DNA of 64,000 nt from Arcobacter lacus. Lineage in GTDB: Bacteria > Campylobacterota > Campylobacteria > Campylobacterales > Arcobacteraceae. The translations under genes and the position numbers were made by a program. The notes beneath the pieces were generated by a model that did not search any database, was not told where the DNA came from, and saw nothing but the letters and a program-made list of their open reading frames with translations. Within the stretch, counting starts at the first letter, position 1, and each line of letters opens with the position of its first letter. The stretch covers positions 124,001-188,000 of the forward strand of contig NZ_MUXF01000010.1 of the NCBI RefSeq assembly GCF_003063295.1. Direction: 5' to 3'. This document shows positions 27,098 through 38,827 of the stretch, one piece after another.

Positions 27098-27782
27098 ATA
27101 GAACTAAAGGCAAGTCTATAGTTACTTGATTTTTGTTGCATGTTATTATGAAAGAGTTACTGTCTTTTATATTTATTTTAGAAAAATCACTATTTTTATC
27201 ATAAGAAGATATATCTACACTTATTAAAGAGTATTTCTTTTCATCTATTTTTATATGCTCTCCAACTTTTAATAAAATAGAACAAGATACATTTTTTGTC
27301 TCACTACTAAATTCTTCAAATACATGATTTAGTGTTTTTATAAAAGAATTTGCATCAAGTTTAAATTCTGGAATTGAAGGATCATATTTTTTTGCAAAAT
27401 TAATATTTGATTTGATTTTACTTGTAGAAATAGCTAAATCAACTAAAGTAAAAATATTAGTAGTATTAATATTTTTTATATTTAAATTAGTCTCTTTTTT
27501 TACCATTGCACTCTTATAAAGTTTTACATGTATTTCTTCATCATTTTCATACATAACTGTAATAGCATAAAAAGTGTAGTTTTGAATTGTCAAATCAATA
27601 TACGAAGTTAATGCTCCAAAAGTTTTTGGAGCATAAGTAAGTGCTAAATCAAAAAGCTCTTTAGGTTTTATTCTATTCAATAAAAATTGTGCTTCTGAAT
27701 TAGAATACAATATTTTTGCGTTAGATGAAAAAGATAAAATAGGATTTAAATCCATTTCTACCCAATTTTCAAAAAAATTCAT
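27096..27782 (-). CDS. Degenerate histidine-kinase-like protein (PAS-like N-terminus), unknown role
   Basis: A 228-residue soluble protein directly following rpoD. Residues ~5-90 have a PAS-like look (NPILSFSSNAKILYSNSEAQ). Residues ~125-165 read like the end of an NtrB-type dimerisation domain and the N box (ININFAKKYDPSIPEFKLD-like text with LDANSFIKTLNHVFEEF), but the phospho-acceptor His, the G boxes and the ATP lid are missing. It could be a scaffold or a decayed kinase. It is 2 bases from rpoD and so very likely co-transcribed. Confidence 0.5.
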   Translation of the reverse strand: MNFFENWVEMDLNPILSFSSNAKILYSNSEAQFLLNRIKPKELFDLALTYAPKTFGALTSYIDLTIQNYTFYAITVMYENDEEIHVKLYKSAMVKKETNLNIKNINTTNIFTLVDLAISTSKIKSNINFAKKYDPSIPEFKLDANSFIKTLNHVFEEFSSETKNVSCSILLKVGEHIKIDEKKYSLISVDISSYDKNSDFSKINIKDSNSFIITCNKNQVTIDLPLVL

Positions 27783-27784
27783 AT

Positions 27785-29665
27785 TTAACTTTCTACGTAA
27801 TTTTTAAGATTTTTACCAACTTTTGGATGTTTTAGCTTCTTAATTGCACTAGATTCAATTTGTCTAACTCTTTCTCTTGTTACGTTTAGTTCTTTACCAA
27901 TTTCTTCTAATGTTCTGTCGCTTGCATCTTCCATAAGACCAAATCTCATTCTAATAACTGCTTGTTCTCTTTCATTTAACTGACTTAAAATCTGGTCAAT
28001 TTGTCCTTGTAAATCTTCTTTCATGATATTATCAATAGGTGTTGGAGCTTTTTCATCAGGAACAAAATCTCCAAATTTACCATCTTCATCACTTCCAATA
28101 GGAGCTTCCAAAGATACAGGCTCTTTTGTAATTTTAATAACTTGTTTTACTTTATCAACAGGTAATCCAACTTCTTTTGCAATTTCTTCAATATCAGGCT
28201 CTTTACCATTTTCTTGAACACCTTTTCTGATGATTTTATTAATTCTATTAATAGTTTCAATCATGTGAATTGGAATTCTAATAGTTCTTGCTTGATCTGC
28301 AATTGCTCTACTTATAGCTTGTCTAATCCACCAAGTTGCATAAGTTGAGAATTTGTAACCTTTTTTATATTCAAACTTATCAACAGCTTTCATTAGACCG
28401 ATATTTCCTTCTTGAATTAAGTCTAAGAAAGGTAAACCTCTATTTGTATATCTTTTTGCAATAGAAACAACAAGTCTTAAATTTGATTTTGCCATTCTTG
28501 TTTTTGAAGTATCTGTTATTTGTTTACCTCTTTTTATTTGTTCAAGAACTGCTTTTAACTCTTCAGGAGTTAAATCAAAACCATCTTTAGAAGCTTCTGC
28601 TGTTTGAAATAATTTTTTTATTTCCATATATGTAGAAACCATAGTAGCTTCAGGAACCATTGTAGTTATTTGTGCTTTTGATAAATTTACAATGTTATCC
28701 AATATTTTTTGGTGGTTTTTTTGTAAAGTTTCATTAAATAGTGGTAATTTGTACTCTAATCTTTTTAATTCACTATCAAAACCAGTATCTGATTTAAGTG
28801 CTGTTTCCATAGCTTTTACAATTTCTGTAATAAGTTTAGATGTTGGACCTAAATCAAGTAATGCTTCTTTTAAAAGTCTTTTTTTAAAGGCAGTTGCAAG
28901 ATTAAAAGTCATTAAATCAGATTCATCATCAGATTTAGCAGTCTCTTTTGCTTGAAATTTTAGCCACTCTTTTTTTGCTTTTTCAAGATTTTTAAATGCT
29001 TCGATGATTGTTTGAGCTCTTTTATCTAGTTTTTTCTGTTTTTTACCAGAAACTTTTTCATCATCATCTTCAAAATTTTCTTCTTCAGAATCTTCTTCCT
29101 CTAAATCTTCATTATCAAAATCATCTTCTTCCTCTTCGTTATCATCATCAAAGTTTTTAAATAATTCTTTTACTTTTCTTTCTCTATTAACTAAAGGTTC
29201 TTTATATTCTAAAATAAAATCAATCAAATATGGTACATAACAAATTGCATCAAGAATGATATCTTCACCAGTCTCAATTTTTTTTGATATTTCAACTTCT
29301 TCTTCTTTTGTTAAAAGAGGAATTTGTCCCATTTCTCTTAAATACATTCTAACAGGAGAATCTGATCTCGACCATTCAAGTAGCTCTTTATTTTTTAATA
29401 AATCGAAAACATCATCTTCATTTTCAATAAGCTTTTCTCTTAACTCTTTTTTCTTTTTAGCTTCTTCATCATTCATTCTTTTTGCTTGTTCTTGAGAACT
29501 AATAACTGTTACATTATATAATTGAATTAGTGCTAAAAGTTTTTTAATAGTAGGACCAGATGGCGCTTTTGGAAAAATTTTAATAATTTTTTCATAAGTA
29601 AGAACTGAGTCTTTGTACTCTTTTACAAGAAGTTCAATAGTTTTATTTATATCTTTTACGCTCAT
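27785..29665 (-). CDS. rpoD: Primary sigma factor RpoD (sigma-70)
   Basis: The housekeeping sigma factor, 626 residues. Region 1.1 lies at the N-terminus; region 1.2 has [23 protein letters not shown] (more than 20 residues, ~100-125). An acidic non-conserved insert rich in Asp/Glu occupies ~170-205. Region 2 holds [27 protein letters not shown] with the -10 recognition helix [10 protein letters not shown], and region 4.2 has [20 protein letters not shown] near the C-terminus, recognising the -35. The start follows AGGAGATTTCC-type spacing upstream. A TATAAT lies 37 bases upstream on the reverse strand. Confidence 0.97.
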   Translation of the reverse strand: MSVKDINKTIELLVKEYKDSVLTYEKIIKIFPKAPSGPTIKKLLALIQLYNVTVISSQEQAKRMNDEEAKKKKELREKLIENEDDVFDLLKNKELLEWSRSDSPVRMYLREMGQIPLLTKEEEVEISKKIETGEDIILDAICYVPYLIDFILEYKEPLVNRERKVKELFKNFDDDNEEEEDDFDNEDLEEEDSEEENFEDDDEKVSGKKQKKLDKRAQTIIEAFKNLEKAKKEWLKFQAKETAKSDDESDLMTFNLATAFKKRLLKEALLDLGPTSKLITEIVKAMETALKSDTGFDSELKRLEYKLPLFNETLQKNHQKILDNIVNLSKAQITTMVPEATMVSTYMEIKKLFQTAEASKDGFDLTPEELKAVLEQIKRGKQITDTSKTRMAKSNLRLVVSIAKRYTNRGLPFLDLIQEGNIGLMKAVDKFEYKKGYKFSTYATWWIRQAISRAIADQARTIRIPIHMIETINRINKIIRKGVQENGKEPDIEEIAKEVGLPVDKVKQVIKITKEPVSLEAPIGSDEDGKFGDFVPDEKAPTPIDNIMKEDLQGQIDQILSQLNEREQAVIRMRFGLMEDASDRTLEEIGKELNVTRERVRQIESSAIKKLKHPKVGKNLKNYVES

Positions 29666-29701
29666 TTTGCTAGGAAATCTCCTTTTTTATGATAAGAGAG
29701 G

Positions 29702-29707
29702 ATTATA
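29702..29707 (-). promoter_or_regulatory. Probable -10 box of rpoD
   Basis: On the reverse strand this reads TATAAT, placed about 37 bases before the rpoD start codon and followed by a GGAG ribosome site. It sits in the 167-base divergent region shared with leuD. Confidence 0.5.
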
Positions 29708-29832
29708 CCCAAATTAATTAAATATCTGATTAAGAATAATTTATTTAAAGAAAAATTACTAAAAAATTAGTTAGAATGTCTCATTTTTAATTAATAAAAA
29801 AATTAGTTTATTAAATATCAAGGATAAAAAGT

Positions 29833-30333
29833 ATGAATACTATTACAGGGAAAGTTTGGAATTTTGGAGCGAATATTGATACTGATGTTATAATTGCAGC
29901 TCGTTATTTAAATAGTTCAGACCCAGAACATTTAGCTAAATATGTTATGGAAGATGCAGATCCAGAGTTTCCAAAAAAATTACAAAGAGGTGACATTATT
30001 GTTGCTGGAGAAAACTTTGGATGTGGTTCAAGTAGAGAACATGCACCAATCGCTTTAAAAGCTGCAGGAGTTGCTGCTGTTGTTGCACCTTCTTTTGCAA
30101 GAATTTTCTATAGAAATGCTTTTAATATGGGATTACCAATATTTGAATTACCAGAATCTTTAGAGATAAAAGAGGGTGAAGAGATATCTATTAATTTAGA
30201 TAAAGGTGAAATTACAAATAATACAACTAAAAAAACTTATAAATTTATTCCAATTCCACCATTTATGCAAGAATTAATTGCAACTGGTGGATTAATAAAT
30301 TATGCAAAAGCAGAAATGAAAAAGGCAATATAA
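29833..30333 (+). CDS. leuD: 3-isopropylmalate dehydratase small subunit
   Basis: Small subunit of isopropylmalate isomerase in leucine synthesis. The 166-residue length and the motifs NIDTDVIIAARYLN (~14-27), GENFGCGSSREHAP (~59-72) and SFARIFYRNAFNMGLP identify the short LeuD of the archaeal/epsilon type. The iron-sulfur large subunit leuC is not in the window. The stop codon abuts the leuB start, so the two are coupled. Confidence 0.95.
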   Translation: MNTITGKVWNFGANIDTDVIIAARYLNSSDPEHLAKYVMEDADPEFPKKLQRGDIIVAGENFGCGSSREHAPIALKAAGVAAVVAPSFARIFYRNAFNMGLPIFELPESLEIKEGEEISINLDKGEITNNTTKKTYKFIPIPPFMQELIATGGLINYAKAEMKKAI

Positions 30334-31401
30334 ATGAAAAATTACAATATTTCAATAATAAAAGGTGATGGAATAGGTCCAGAAATCGTTGATGAAGCAA
30401 TAAAAGTATTAAACGCTGCAGCAAAAAAATGTGATTTTGAATTAAATTATAAAGAATATTTAATGGGTGGTATTGCTATTGATACAACTGGTGTTCCTCT
30501 TCCTCAAGAAACAATAGATGGGGTATTAGCTAGTGATGCTTGTTTATTTGGTGCAATTGGTGGAGAAAAATGGGATACATTACCAAGAGAGTTAAGACCT
30601 GAAACTGGATTATTAAAATTCAGAGAAGAGATGGGTGTTTATGCAAACTTAAGACCTGCAATTATTTATGATGAATTAGTAAATGCTTCAACTTTAAAAC
30701 CTGAAGTAATTACTGGTGTGGATATTATGATTGTAAGAGAATTAATTGGTGGTATTTACTTTGGAAAACCAAGAGAAAATGATGGATTTAAAGCATTTAA
30801 TACAATGGTTTATACAAAACCAGAAATAGTAAGAATTGGTAAAACAGCATTTGAACTTGCAATGAAAAGAGATAAAAGAGTTTGTTCTGTTGATAAAGCA
30901 AATGTTTTAGAAGTTTCTCAACTTTGGAGAGATACTATGAATGAATTATCAAAAGATTATCCAGAAGTAACTTTAAGTCATATGTATGTAGATAATGCTG
31001 CAATGCAATTAGTAAGAAATCCAAAACAATTTGATGTTATTGTAACTGGAAATATTTTTGGAGATATTTTATCTGATACAGCTTCAATGGTTGTTGGTTC
31101 TATTGGATTACTTCCATCAGCTTCAACAGGTGATAAAACAGCAATTTATGAACCAATTCATGGTTCAGCACCTGATATTGCAGGGCTTGGTATTGCGAAT
31201 CCATTAGCAACAATAGTAAGTGCAGCAATGATGTTAAGATATTCATTAAATGAATCAAAAGCAGCAGATTTAATAGAAGATTCTATAAAAGCTGTATTAA
31301 AAGATGGTTATAGAACTAAAGATTTAGCAGCATATGATGCAAAAGAAGTGTTAAATACATCTTCAATGGGTGATATTATTGTTAAATATATAAATTCATA
31401 A
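30334..31401 (+). CDS. leuB: 3-isopropylmalate dehydrogenase
   Basis: NAD-dependent oxidative decarboxylase of leucine synthesis. The 355-residue protein has [16 protein letters not shown] at the N-terminus, [17 protein letters not shown] (~91-107), [11 protein letters not shown], the dinucleotide site with [10 protein letters not shown] and [18 protein letters not shown]-type text near residue 275. All catalytic residues appear intact. It directly follows leuD. Confidence 0.96.
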   Translation: MKNYNISIIKGDGIGPEIVDEAIKVLNAAAKKCDFELNYKEYLMGGIAIDTTGVPLPQETIDGVLASDACLFGAIGGEKWDTLPRELRPETGLLKFREEMGVYANLRPAIIYDELVNASTLKPEVITGVDIMIVRELIGGIYFGKPRENDGFKAFNTMVYTKPEIVRIGKTAFELAMKRDKRVCSVDKANVLEVSQLWRDTMNELSKDYPEVTLSHMYVDNAAMQLVRNPKQFDVIVTGNIFGDILSDTASMVVGSIGLLPSASTGDKTAIYEPIHGSAPDIAGLGIANPLATIVSAAMMLRYSLNESKAADLIEDSIKAVLKDGYRTKDLAAYDAKEVLNTSSMGDIIVKYINS

Positions 31402-31422
31402 TTTTATATTTATTGGGATTAA

Positions 31423-32355
31423 ATGATGAGTGATAAAAAATATAGATTAGTTACTAGAAGTGATATGGATGGCTTAGTTTGTGGTACTTTACTTAAGTAT
31501 CTAGATATTATTGATGAAATCACTTTTGTTCATCCTAAAGATATGCAAGATGGAAAAGTAGAAATAACACAAAATGATATAACAACAAATCTACCTTATG
31601 TAGATGGTGTATATTTAGCTTTTGATCATCATTTTTCTGAAACTTTGAGAAATGAAAAAAAAGAAAATCATATTATTAATCCAGATGCTCCAAGTGCCGC
31701 ACAAGTTGTTTATGAATATTATAATGGAGATGAAGTTTTTCCTGGATATTTCACTTCAATGATGATTGGTGCGAATAAAGCTGATAGTGCAGATTTCACA
31801 ATAGAAGATATATTGGAACCAAGAGCTTGGGCATTACTTAGTTTTCTGATGGATAGTAGGACAGGACTTGGACGATTTAGAAATTTTAGAATTTCTAATT
31901 ATCAATTAATGATGGATTTAATTAATTATTGTGCAAAACATAATATTGATGAAATTTTAGAACTACCAGATGTTAAAGAAAGAGTTGAATTATACTTCAA
32001 ATATGAAAATGAGTTTAAAGAACAATTAAAAAGATGTACAAAAGTTATAAACAATCTTTTAATTGTAGATTATAGAGAAGAAGAGGTAATTTATCCAGGA
32101 AATAGATTTATGGTTTATGCTTTATTCCCTGAGCAAAATATATCTATTCATGTAGTTTGGGGTAGAGATAAACAAAATATTGTATTTAGTCCAGGAAAAT
32201 CAATTATTAATAAAACTTCAAAAACAAATATTGGTGAATTAATGCTTAAATATGGTGGTGGTGGACACATTGCTGCTGGTGGTTGTCAAATTGAGACACA
32301 AAAAGCACAAACTGTTTTAGAAGAATTAATAAAAAAAATAAATCAAGATGGATAA
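31423..32355 (+). CDS. DHH/DHHA1-family phosphoesterase
   Basis: A 310-residue phosphoesterase of the family that includes nanoRNases, pAp phosphatases and exopolyphosphatase-like enzymes. Motif I is SDMDGLVCG, motif III is AFDHHFSE (DHH, ~67-74), and the DHHA1 C-terminal domain has the glycine-rich GGGGHIAAGGCQI (~277-289). The metal ligands appear complete. Two in-frame ATGs start it; either fits. It follows leuB by 21 bases. The substrate is undetermined. Confidence 0.88.
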   Translation: MMSDKKYRLVTRSDMDGLVCGTLLKYLDIIDEITFVHPKDMQDGKVEITQNDITTNLPYVDGVYLAFDHHFSETLRNEKKENHIINPDAPSAAQVVYEYYNGDEVFPGYFTSMMIGANKADSADFTIEDILEPRAWALLSFLMDSRTGLGRFRNFRISNYQLMMDLINYCAKHNIDEILELPDVKERVELYFKYENEFKEQLKRCTKVINNLLIVDYREEEVIYPGNRFMVYALFPEQNISIHVVWGRDKQNIVFSPGKSIINKTSKTNIGELMLKYGGGGHIAAGGCQIETQKAQTVLEELIKKINQDG

Positions 32356-32381
32356 AAAAGAAGTTTTAAAACTTCTTTTTT
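32354..32381. terminator. Bidirectional terminator
   Basis: A perfect 28-base palindrome, AAAAAAGAAGTTTT followed by its complement, between the convergent DHH and HIT genes; it reaches the stop codons of both. Confidence 0.75.
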
Positions 32382-32725
32382 AATATTTCATAAAATTCTT
32401 CAAAAGAAGGTAAATTCAAATTTGAATCTCTTTGTTTTTTTCCCCACATTGGTTCTGGAAAATAAGAATCTTCTTTAAATCTTGACATTATGTGAAAATG
32501 TACGTGAGGAACATAATTCCCAAATGATGCTATATTTATTTTTTCTGGTTTAAAGTATTCTAACATCTCTTTTTCAATTAAGTCTAAATATTTCCAAATT
32601 TCTTCTTTTGTTTTAAAATCACAAAAAGAAAACTCTTTTATTGGTTCATTCGTAAATATTTTCAACCAAGGAATTTCACTATTTTCAATCTCTATTTTTA
32701 TTAATTCATTTTTAAAAAGTAACAT
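32366..32725 (-). CDS. HIT-family nucleotide hydrolase
   Basis: A 119-residue histidine-triad protein. The triad HVHFHIM (~74-80) supplies the catalytic His that attacks a nucleotide alpha-phosphate, and W45-K/E helix features of the small HIT proteins are present (KEEIWKYLDLIEKEMLEYF). It is convergent with the DHH gene and divergent from the ribosomal operon. Substrate unknown; many relatives hydrolyse dinucleoside polyphosphates. Confidence 0.85.
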   Translation of the reverse strand: MLLFKNELIKIEIENSEIPWLKIFTNEPIKEFSFCDFKTKEEIWKYLDLIEKEMLEYFKPEKINIASFGNYVPHVHFHIMSRFKEDSYFPEPMWGKKQRDSNLNLPSFEEFYEILKKKF

Positions 32726-32810
32726 TACTAACCTTATTTATAAAATATTTTGAATAATACTACAATTGCTATTAAAATTAATATTCAACTAGCTTTAAGC
32801 ATAAGTTAAA

Positions 32811-32948
32811 TATAATCCAAATTCCATTTTTCCAACCATTGAGGAAGTTTTTATAGAATATTTACTATTTTATAAAGAGTTGGTGAGAGTTTTTTGGGCT
32901 TTTTCCTGTTGGAAGTGGTAAAAAACACAAATAAGAAGGACAAGACTT
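32811..32948 (+). promoter_or_regulatory. Promoter and long leader of the alpha ribosomal operon
   Basis: TATAAT at 32811-32816 is a clear -10, leaving a leader of about 125 bases before rpmJ. The leader contains a nested hairpin near 32887-32925, where a GTTTTTT run can pair with AAAAAAC and an inner TTCC/GGAA closes a TGTT loop, plus CCAAC/GTTGG. A structured leader here would fit feedback control by ribosomal protein S4, as in the E. coli alpha operon, but the fold is not the same on inspection. Confidence 0.45.
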
Positions 32949-33062
32949 ATGAAAGTAAGAGCTTCAGTAAAAAAAATGTGTGATAAATGCAAAGTTATCA
33001 AAAGAAGAGGTATCGTTAGAGTAATCTGCGAAAACAAAAAACATAAACAAAGACAAGGATAA
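32949..33062 (+). CDS. rpmJ: Ribosomal protein L36
   Basis: A 37-residue protein, [15 protein letters not shown] at the start and HKQRQG at the end, with the CxxC...C...H zinc-ribbon (Cys11, Cys14, Cys27, His32). The AAGGA upstream fixes the start. It leads the alpha operon; infA, which precedes it in many bacteria, is absent. Confidence 0.95.
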   Translation: MKVRASVKKMCDKCKVIKRRGIVRVICENKKHKQRQG

Positions 33063-33067
33063 GACAC

Positions 33068-33436
33068 ATGGCAAGAATCGCGGGTGTTGATTTACCAAAT
33101 AAAAAAAGAATGGAATATGCATTAACGTATATTTATGGTATAGGTTTACATAATTCAAGATTAATTTTAAATGCAGTTGGAATTGATTTCAACAAAAGAG
33201 CTTTTGAATTAACAGAAGATGAAGCAGCAACAATCAGAAAAGAGATCCAAGAAAACTACCTAGTAGAAGGTGACTTAAGAAAAAAAGTTGCTATGGATAT
33301 TAAATCTTTAATGGATTTAGGTTCATATAGAGGATTAAGACATAGAAAAGGTTTACCTTGTAGAGGGCAAAAGACTAAAACTAATGCAAGAACAAGAAAA
33401 GGTAAAAAGAAAACTGTTGGTGCAGCAACTAAATAA
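33068..33436 (+). CDS. rpsM: Ribosomal protein S13
   Basis: A 122-residue 30S head protein, starting [19 protein letters not shown], with [16 protein letters not shown] (~88-103) and the basic C-terminal tail [11 protein letters not shown] that contacts P-site tRNA. It follows rpmJ by five bases. Confidence 0.98.
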   Translation: MARIAGVDLPNKKRMEYALTYIYGIGLHNSRLILNAVGIDFNKRAFELTEDEAATIRKEIQENYLVEGDLRKKVAMDIKSLMDLGSYRGLRHRKGLPCRGQKTKTNARTRKGKKKTVGAATK

Positions 33437-33446
33437 GGGATTGTAA

Positions 33447-33839
33447 ATGGCAAAAAGAAAAGTTACTAGAAAAAAAATTGTAAGAAAAAATATTGCTGAT
33501 GGTATCGTACATATTGCTGCAAGTTTCAATAATACAATGGTTACAGTTACAGACAATGCAGGAAATGCAATTGCATGGTCAAGTGCTGGAAATTTAGGAT
33601 TTAAAGGTTCTAAAAAATCAACTCCATTTGCTGCACAAGCTGCAGTTGAAGATGCAATGAATAAAGCAATGGAACATGGTATTAAAAATGTTGGAATTAA
33701 AATTCAAGGACCAGGTTCTGGAAGAGATACAGCAGTTAAAGCGGTAGGTTCTATGGATGGAATTAGAGTTACTTGGTTAAAAGATGTTACACCATTAGCA
33801 CACAATGGTTGTAGACCTCCTAAAAGAAGAAGAGTGTAA
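33447..33839 (+). CDS. rpsK: Ribosomal protein S11
   Basis: A 130-residue platform protein of the 30S subunit, with [19 protein letters not shown] (~24-42), the [12 protein letters not shown] motif and the C-terminal [12 protein letters not shown]. It lies ten bases after rpsM in the same transcript. Confidence 0.98.
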   Translation: MAKRKVTRKKIVRKNIADGIVHIAASFNNTMVTVTDNAGNAIAWSSAGNLGFKGSKKSTPFAAQAAVEDAMNKAMEHGIKNVGIKIQGPGSGRDTAVKAVGSMDGIRVTWLKDVTPLAHNGCRPPKRRRV

Positions 33840-33849
33840 GGGGTAAATA

Positions 33850-34476
33850 ATGGCAAGATATAGAGGACCAGTAGAAAAAATCGAAAGAAGACTTGATGCG
33901 GATCTTGGATTAAAAGGTGAGAGAAGATTATCAGGTAAAAGTGCTTTAGAAAAAAGACCATTTGCTCCAGGACAACACGGACAAAGAAGAGCTAAGATTT
34001 CTGAGTACGGATTACAATTAAGAGAAAAACAAAAAGTTAAATTTATGTATGGTATTTCTGAAAAACAATTTAGAAATTACTTCAAAGAAGCGGTAAGAAG
34101 AGAAGGTAACACTGGAGCAATTCTTATTAGTTTAATTGAACAAAGATTAGATAATGTTGTATTTAGAATGGGATTTGCTACAACTAGAGCAAATGCTAGA
34201 CAATTTACAACTCATGGACATGTTTTAGTAGATGGTAAAAAAGTTGATATTCCTTCTTACTTAGTAAAACCTGGACAAAAAATCGAAATTAAAGAAAAAT
34301 CTAAATCTAATCCTCAAGTTGTTAGAGCATTAGAATTAACAAATCAAACTGGAATGGTTGATTGGGTTAATGTAGATAAAGATAAAGTATTTGGAATTTT
34401 CACAAGAATCCCAGCTAGAGAAGAAGTTGTTATTCCTGTTGAAGAGAGATTAATCGTAGAGTTATATTCTAAATAA
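33850..34476 (+). CDS. rpsD: Ribosomal protein S4
   Basis: A 208-residue primary 16S rRNA-binding protein that nucleates 30S assembly and represses its own operon in other bacteria. It starts [19 protein letters not shown] and has the S4 RNA-binding domain with [20 protein letters not shown] (~97-116). It lacks the zinc cysteines of some S4 paralogues (C- form). Confidence 0.98.
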   Translation: MARYRGPVEKIERRLDADLGLKGERRLSGKSALEKRPFAPGQHGQRRAKISEYGLQLREKQKVKFMYGISEKQFRNYFKEAVRREGNTGAILISLIEQRLDNVVFRMGFATTRANARQFTTHGHVLVDGKKVDIPSYLVKPGQKIEIKEKSKSNPQVVRALELTNQTGMVDWVNVDKDKVFGIFTRIPAREEVVIPVEERLIVELYSK

Positions 34477-34493
34477 TAAATAAAAGGTAGCTA

Positions 34494-35492
34494 ATGAAAA
34501 AGTTTGCAGAAACTCCGTTTTTACCAACAGAAGTTGAAATAGAAGCTATCAGTGATAATGAAGCTAAAATATCAGCATATCCATTTGAGGATGGTTTTGC
34601 AATTACTTTAGCACACCCTTTGAGAAGATTACTTCTAAGTTCATCAGTTGGTTGTGCACCAATCGCTGTGAAAATTGAGGGTGCTTCTCATGAGTTTGAC
34701 TCATTAAGAGGTATGTTAGAAGATATAGCTATTTTTGTTATAAATTTAAAAAACATTAAATTTAAAATAAATAGTGATAAAGAGCAAGTTGTTGTTGAGT
34801 ATTCATTTAATGGACCAAGAGATATTAAGGGTGAAGATTTAATTAACTCTGAAGTTGATGTTGTTTCAAAAGATGCTCATTTAGCAACGATTAATAGTGA
34901 TTGTAATTTGACTTTTTCTGTAATTCTTCAAAAAGGTATAGGTTATATGCCAAGTGAAGATATTAGAGATATTGTTGGAGCTGATTATATTCCAATTGAT
35001 GCTTTTTTCACACCTGTTAAAAAAGTAGTTTATAATATTGAAAAAATGTTAGTTGAAGATAATCCAAACTATGAAAAAGCTGTATTTACAGTACAAACTA
35101 ATGGACAAATTTCTCCAGTAGCTGCATTTAAAGAAGCAGTTTCAGTTATGTATTCTCAAATGTCAGTGTTTAATAAAGTTTTTGATTTATCTGAAGTAAC
35201 AGTAAGTGAATCTGGTGAAGAACCAGTTGAGTTAAAAGAGTTAGTTATAAGAATTGATGATTTAAATTTAAGTGCTAGAAGTTTTAACTCTTTGGATAGA
35301 GCAGGACTAAAATACTTAGGTGAATTAGTACTTATGAGCGAAGTTGAAGTAAAAAATATTAAAAATCTTGGGAAAAAGTCTTATGATGAAATAGCTGAAA
35401 AGTTAGAATCTTTAGGATACCCAGTTGAAAATACACTTCCAGAAAATGTTGCTTCTGCGTTAAGAAGAAAATTAGAGCAACTAAAAGCATAA
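34494..35492 (+). CDS. rpoA: RNA polymerase alpha subunit
   Basis: A 332-residue protein: the N-terminal assembly domain (HPLRRLLLSSSVGCAPIAVKI near 41-61; SLRGMLEDIA) and a C-terminal helix-hairpin-helix domain (~255-320, LNLSARSFNSLDRAGL) that contacts UP-elements and activators. Both domains are complete. It lies between rpsD and rplQ, as in most bacteria. Confidence 0.98.
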   Translation: MKKFAETPFLPTEVEIEAISDNEAKISAYPFEDGFAITLAHPLRRLLLSSSVGCAPIAVKIEGASHEFDSLRGMLEDIAIFVINLKNIKFKINSDKEQVVVEYSFNGPRDIKGEDLINSEVDVVSKDAHLATINSDCNLTFSVILQKGIGYMPSEDIRDIVGADYIPIDAFFTPVKKVVYNIEKMLVEDNPNYEKAVFTVQTNGQISPVAAFKEAVSVMYSQMSVFNKVFDLSEVTVSESGEEPVELKELVIRIDDLNLSARSFNSLDRAGLKYLGELVLMSEVEVKNIKNLGKKSYDEIAEKLESLGYPVENTLPENVASALRRKLEQLKA

Positions 35493-35506
35493 TTTAAGGG
35501 TTTAAT

Positions 35507-35857
35507 ATGAGACATAAGCATGGATATAGAAAGTTAAGTAGAACTTCTTCTCATAGAAAAGCATTGTTAAAAAATCTAGCAATTGCAATTATCGAAAGAG
35601 AAAAAATTGAGACAACTGTACCAAAAGCAAAAGAGTTAAAAAGATATATAGAAAGATTAGTAACTGTTGCTAGAAATGCAGACTTAAATACTCATAGACA
35701 AGTATTTGCTGCATTACAGTCAAAAGAAGCTACAAAAAAACTTATTAATGAAATAGCACCAAAATACGAAGGTAGAAATGGTGGATATACTTCTATAATT
35801 AAAACTAGAATTAGAAAAGGTGATGCTACTCCTATGGCATTTATCTCTTTTATCTAA
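35507..35857 (+). CDS. rplQ: Ribosomal protein L17
   Basis: A 116-residue 50S protein, beginning [20 protein letters not shown] and ending [12 protein letters not shown]. It is the last gene of the alpha operon and is followed by a strong terminator. Confidence 0.98.
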   Translation: MRHKHGYRKLSRTSSHRKALLKNLAIAIIEREKIETTVPKAKELKRYIERLVTVARNADLNTHRQVFAALQSKEATKKLINEIAPKYEGRNGGYTSIIKTRIRKGDATPMAFISFI

Positions 35858-35878
35858 GAGTTTTTTACTGTTTTTATA

Positions 35879-35910
35879 AGGAATAGGATTTATTTCCTAT
35901 TCCTTTTTTT
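35879..35910 (+). terminator. Terminator of the alpha operon
   Basis: A 10-bp stem AGGAATAGGA / TCCTATTCCT with a six-base loop followed by a seven-T tract, 22 bases after the rplQ stop: a textbook intrinsic terminator. Confidence 0.85.
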
Positions 35911-35996
35911 ATTTCTAAAATCTAACTTTTTTTTAATCAAATTTTTGATATACTTCGCCGAATACTACAACCTAAAAATCATAGGAGAACCGATTG

Positions 35997-37355
35997 ATGA
36001 CTTTAAAAGAAGCACTAAACTTAGCTAGTGATGATATAAAAAAATTAAGAAATGATTTAACTTCAAAAATAAAAGATAGCAAAATAGGTGCTTATGTTGA
36101 ACAATTAACTTCGGCAGATATTTCGCAATCAGGCGTAGGTATTCCAATAGCAATAAAAGATAATATAAATGTTAAAAATTGGGAAATAACTTGTTCTAGT
36201 AATATTTTAAAAGGTTATATATCTCCTTATAATGCAACAGTTATTGAAAAATTAGAAAAAGCTGGATTAAGTCCATTTGGTAGAACAAATATGGATGAAT
36301 TTGCTATGGGAAGTTCAACTGAATCTTCTTGTTATGGGAAAACTTTGAATCCAGTGGATAATGAAAAAGTTCCAGGTGGAAGTAGTGGTGGAAGTGCCGC
36401 AGCTGTTGCTGCTGGTATTGCTGTTGCTGCTCTTGGAACAGATACAGGTGGTAGTATTAGACAACCTGCAGCTTATTGTGGTTGTGTTGGGATGAAACCA
36501 ACTTATGGAAGAGTTTCACGATATGGAATTACAGCTTATTCATCATCTTTGGATCAATGTGGACCAATTACACAAAATGTAGAGGATGCAGCTATTTTAT
36601 ATGATATTATTTCTGGATATGATCCAATGGATTCAACATCTGCAAATATTAATTATGAAGCAATTACACCAAATTTAAATCCAAATAAAAAATTAACAAT
36701 TGCTGTTATTGATAACTTTGTATCACAAGCAAGTCATGCAATACAAAAAGGTTTTGAAAAAGCTGTAAAGGCTTTAGAAGAAGCTGGGCATAAAATAATT
36801 CATAAAAATATGCTTGATACTCAAAAAATAGTTTCAACTTATTATATAGTTGCAACAGCAGAAGCTAGTGCAAATTTAGCTAGATTTGATGGTGTTAGAT
36901 TCGGTAATAGAAAAGGTGACAGTGGATTAAAAGATATGTATGTTCAAACAAAATCACAAGGTTTTGGACCAGAAGTACAAAAAAGAATTATGTTAGGTTC
37001 TTTTGTTTTAAGTTCTGGATATTATGATGCTTATTATATTAAAGCTCAAAAAGTAAGGCATCTAATAAAAGATGAATATTCTAAAATTTTTAGTGAAGCT
37101 GATTTGATTTTATCTCCAGTTGCCCCAACAACAGCTCCAAAATTTGGTTCATTTAAAACTTCTTTAGAGATGTATTTAAGTGATATTTATACAATTTCTG
37201 TGAACCTTGCAGGACTTCCTGCTATTTCACTTCCTGTTGATAAAGATGAAGATGGAATGCCAATAGGATTACAGTTTATTGCAAATGTGTATGAAGAACA
37301 AACTTTATTTGATGGTGCTTTATCTTTAGAAAAAGCTATAAATTATAAAAAATAA
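35997..37355 (+). CDS. gatA: Glutamyl-tRNA(Gln) amidotransferase subunit A
   Basis: Amidase subunit of GatCAB, which converts Glu-tRNA(Gln) (and often Asp-tRNA(Asn)) to the amide form. The Ser-cisSer-Lys triad is seen as K in VGIPIAIKDNINV (~48-60), and PGGSSGGSAAAVAAG plus DTGGSIRQPAAYCG (~125-165). The ATG is preceded by AGGAG; an adjacent upstream TTG is not needed. 452 residues is standard. gatB and gatC lie elsewhere. Confidence 0.97.
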   Translation: MTLKEALNLASDDIKKLRNDLTSKIKDSKIGAYVEQLTSADISQSGVGIPIAIKDNINVKNWEITCSSNILKGYISPYNATVIEKLEKAGLSPFGRTNMDEFAMGSSTESSCYGKTLNPVDNEKVPGGSSGGSAAAVAAGIAVAALGTDTGGSIRQPAAYCGCVGMKPTYGRVSRYGITAYSSSLDQCGPITQNVEDAAILYDIISGYDPMDSTSANINYEAITPNLNPNKKLTIAVIDNFVSQASHAIQKGFEKAVKALEEAGHKIIHKNMLDTQKIVSTYYIVATAEASANLARFDGVRFGNRKGDSGLKDMYVQTKSQGFGPEVQKRIMLGSFVLSSGYYDAYYIKAQKVRHLIKDEYSKIFSEADLILSPVAPTTAPKFGSFKTSLEMYLSDIYTISVNLAGLPAISLPVDKDEDGMPIGLQFIANVYEEQTLFDGALSLEKAINYKK

Positions 37356-37362
37356 ATATTAA

Positions 37363-38820
<1,458 letters not shown>

Positions 38821-38827
38821 ATAATAT

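Noticed and set aside
33256-33961. Overlapping reverse-strand frames within the ribosomal protein genes
   Set aside because: They are antisense to rpsM, rpsK and rpsD, hydrophobic by mirror of Lys/Arg codons, and lack start signals.
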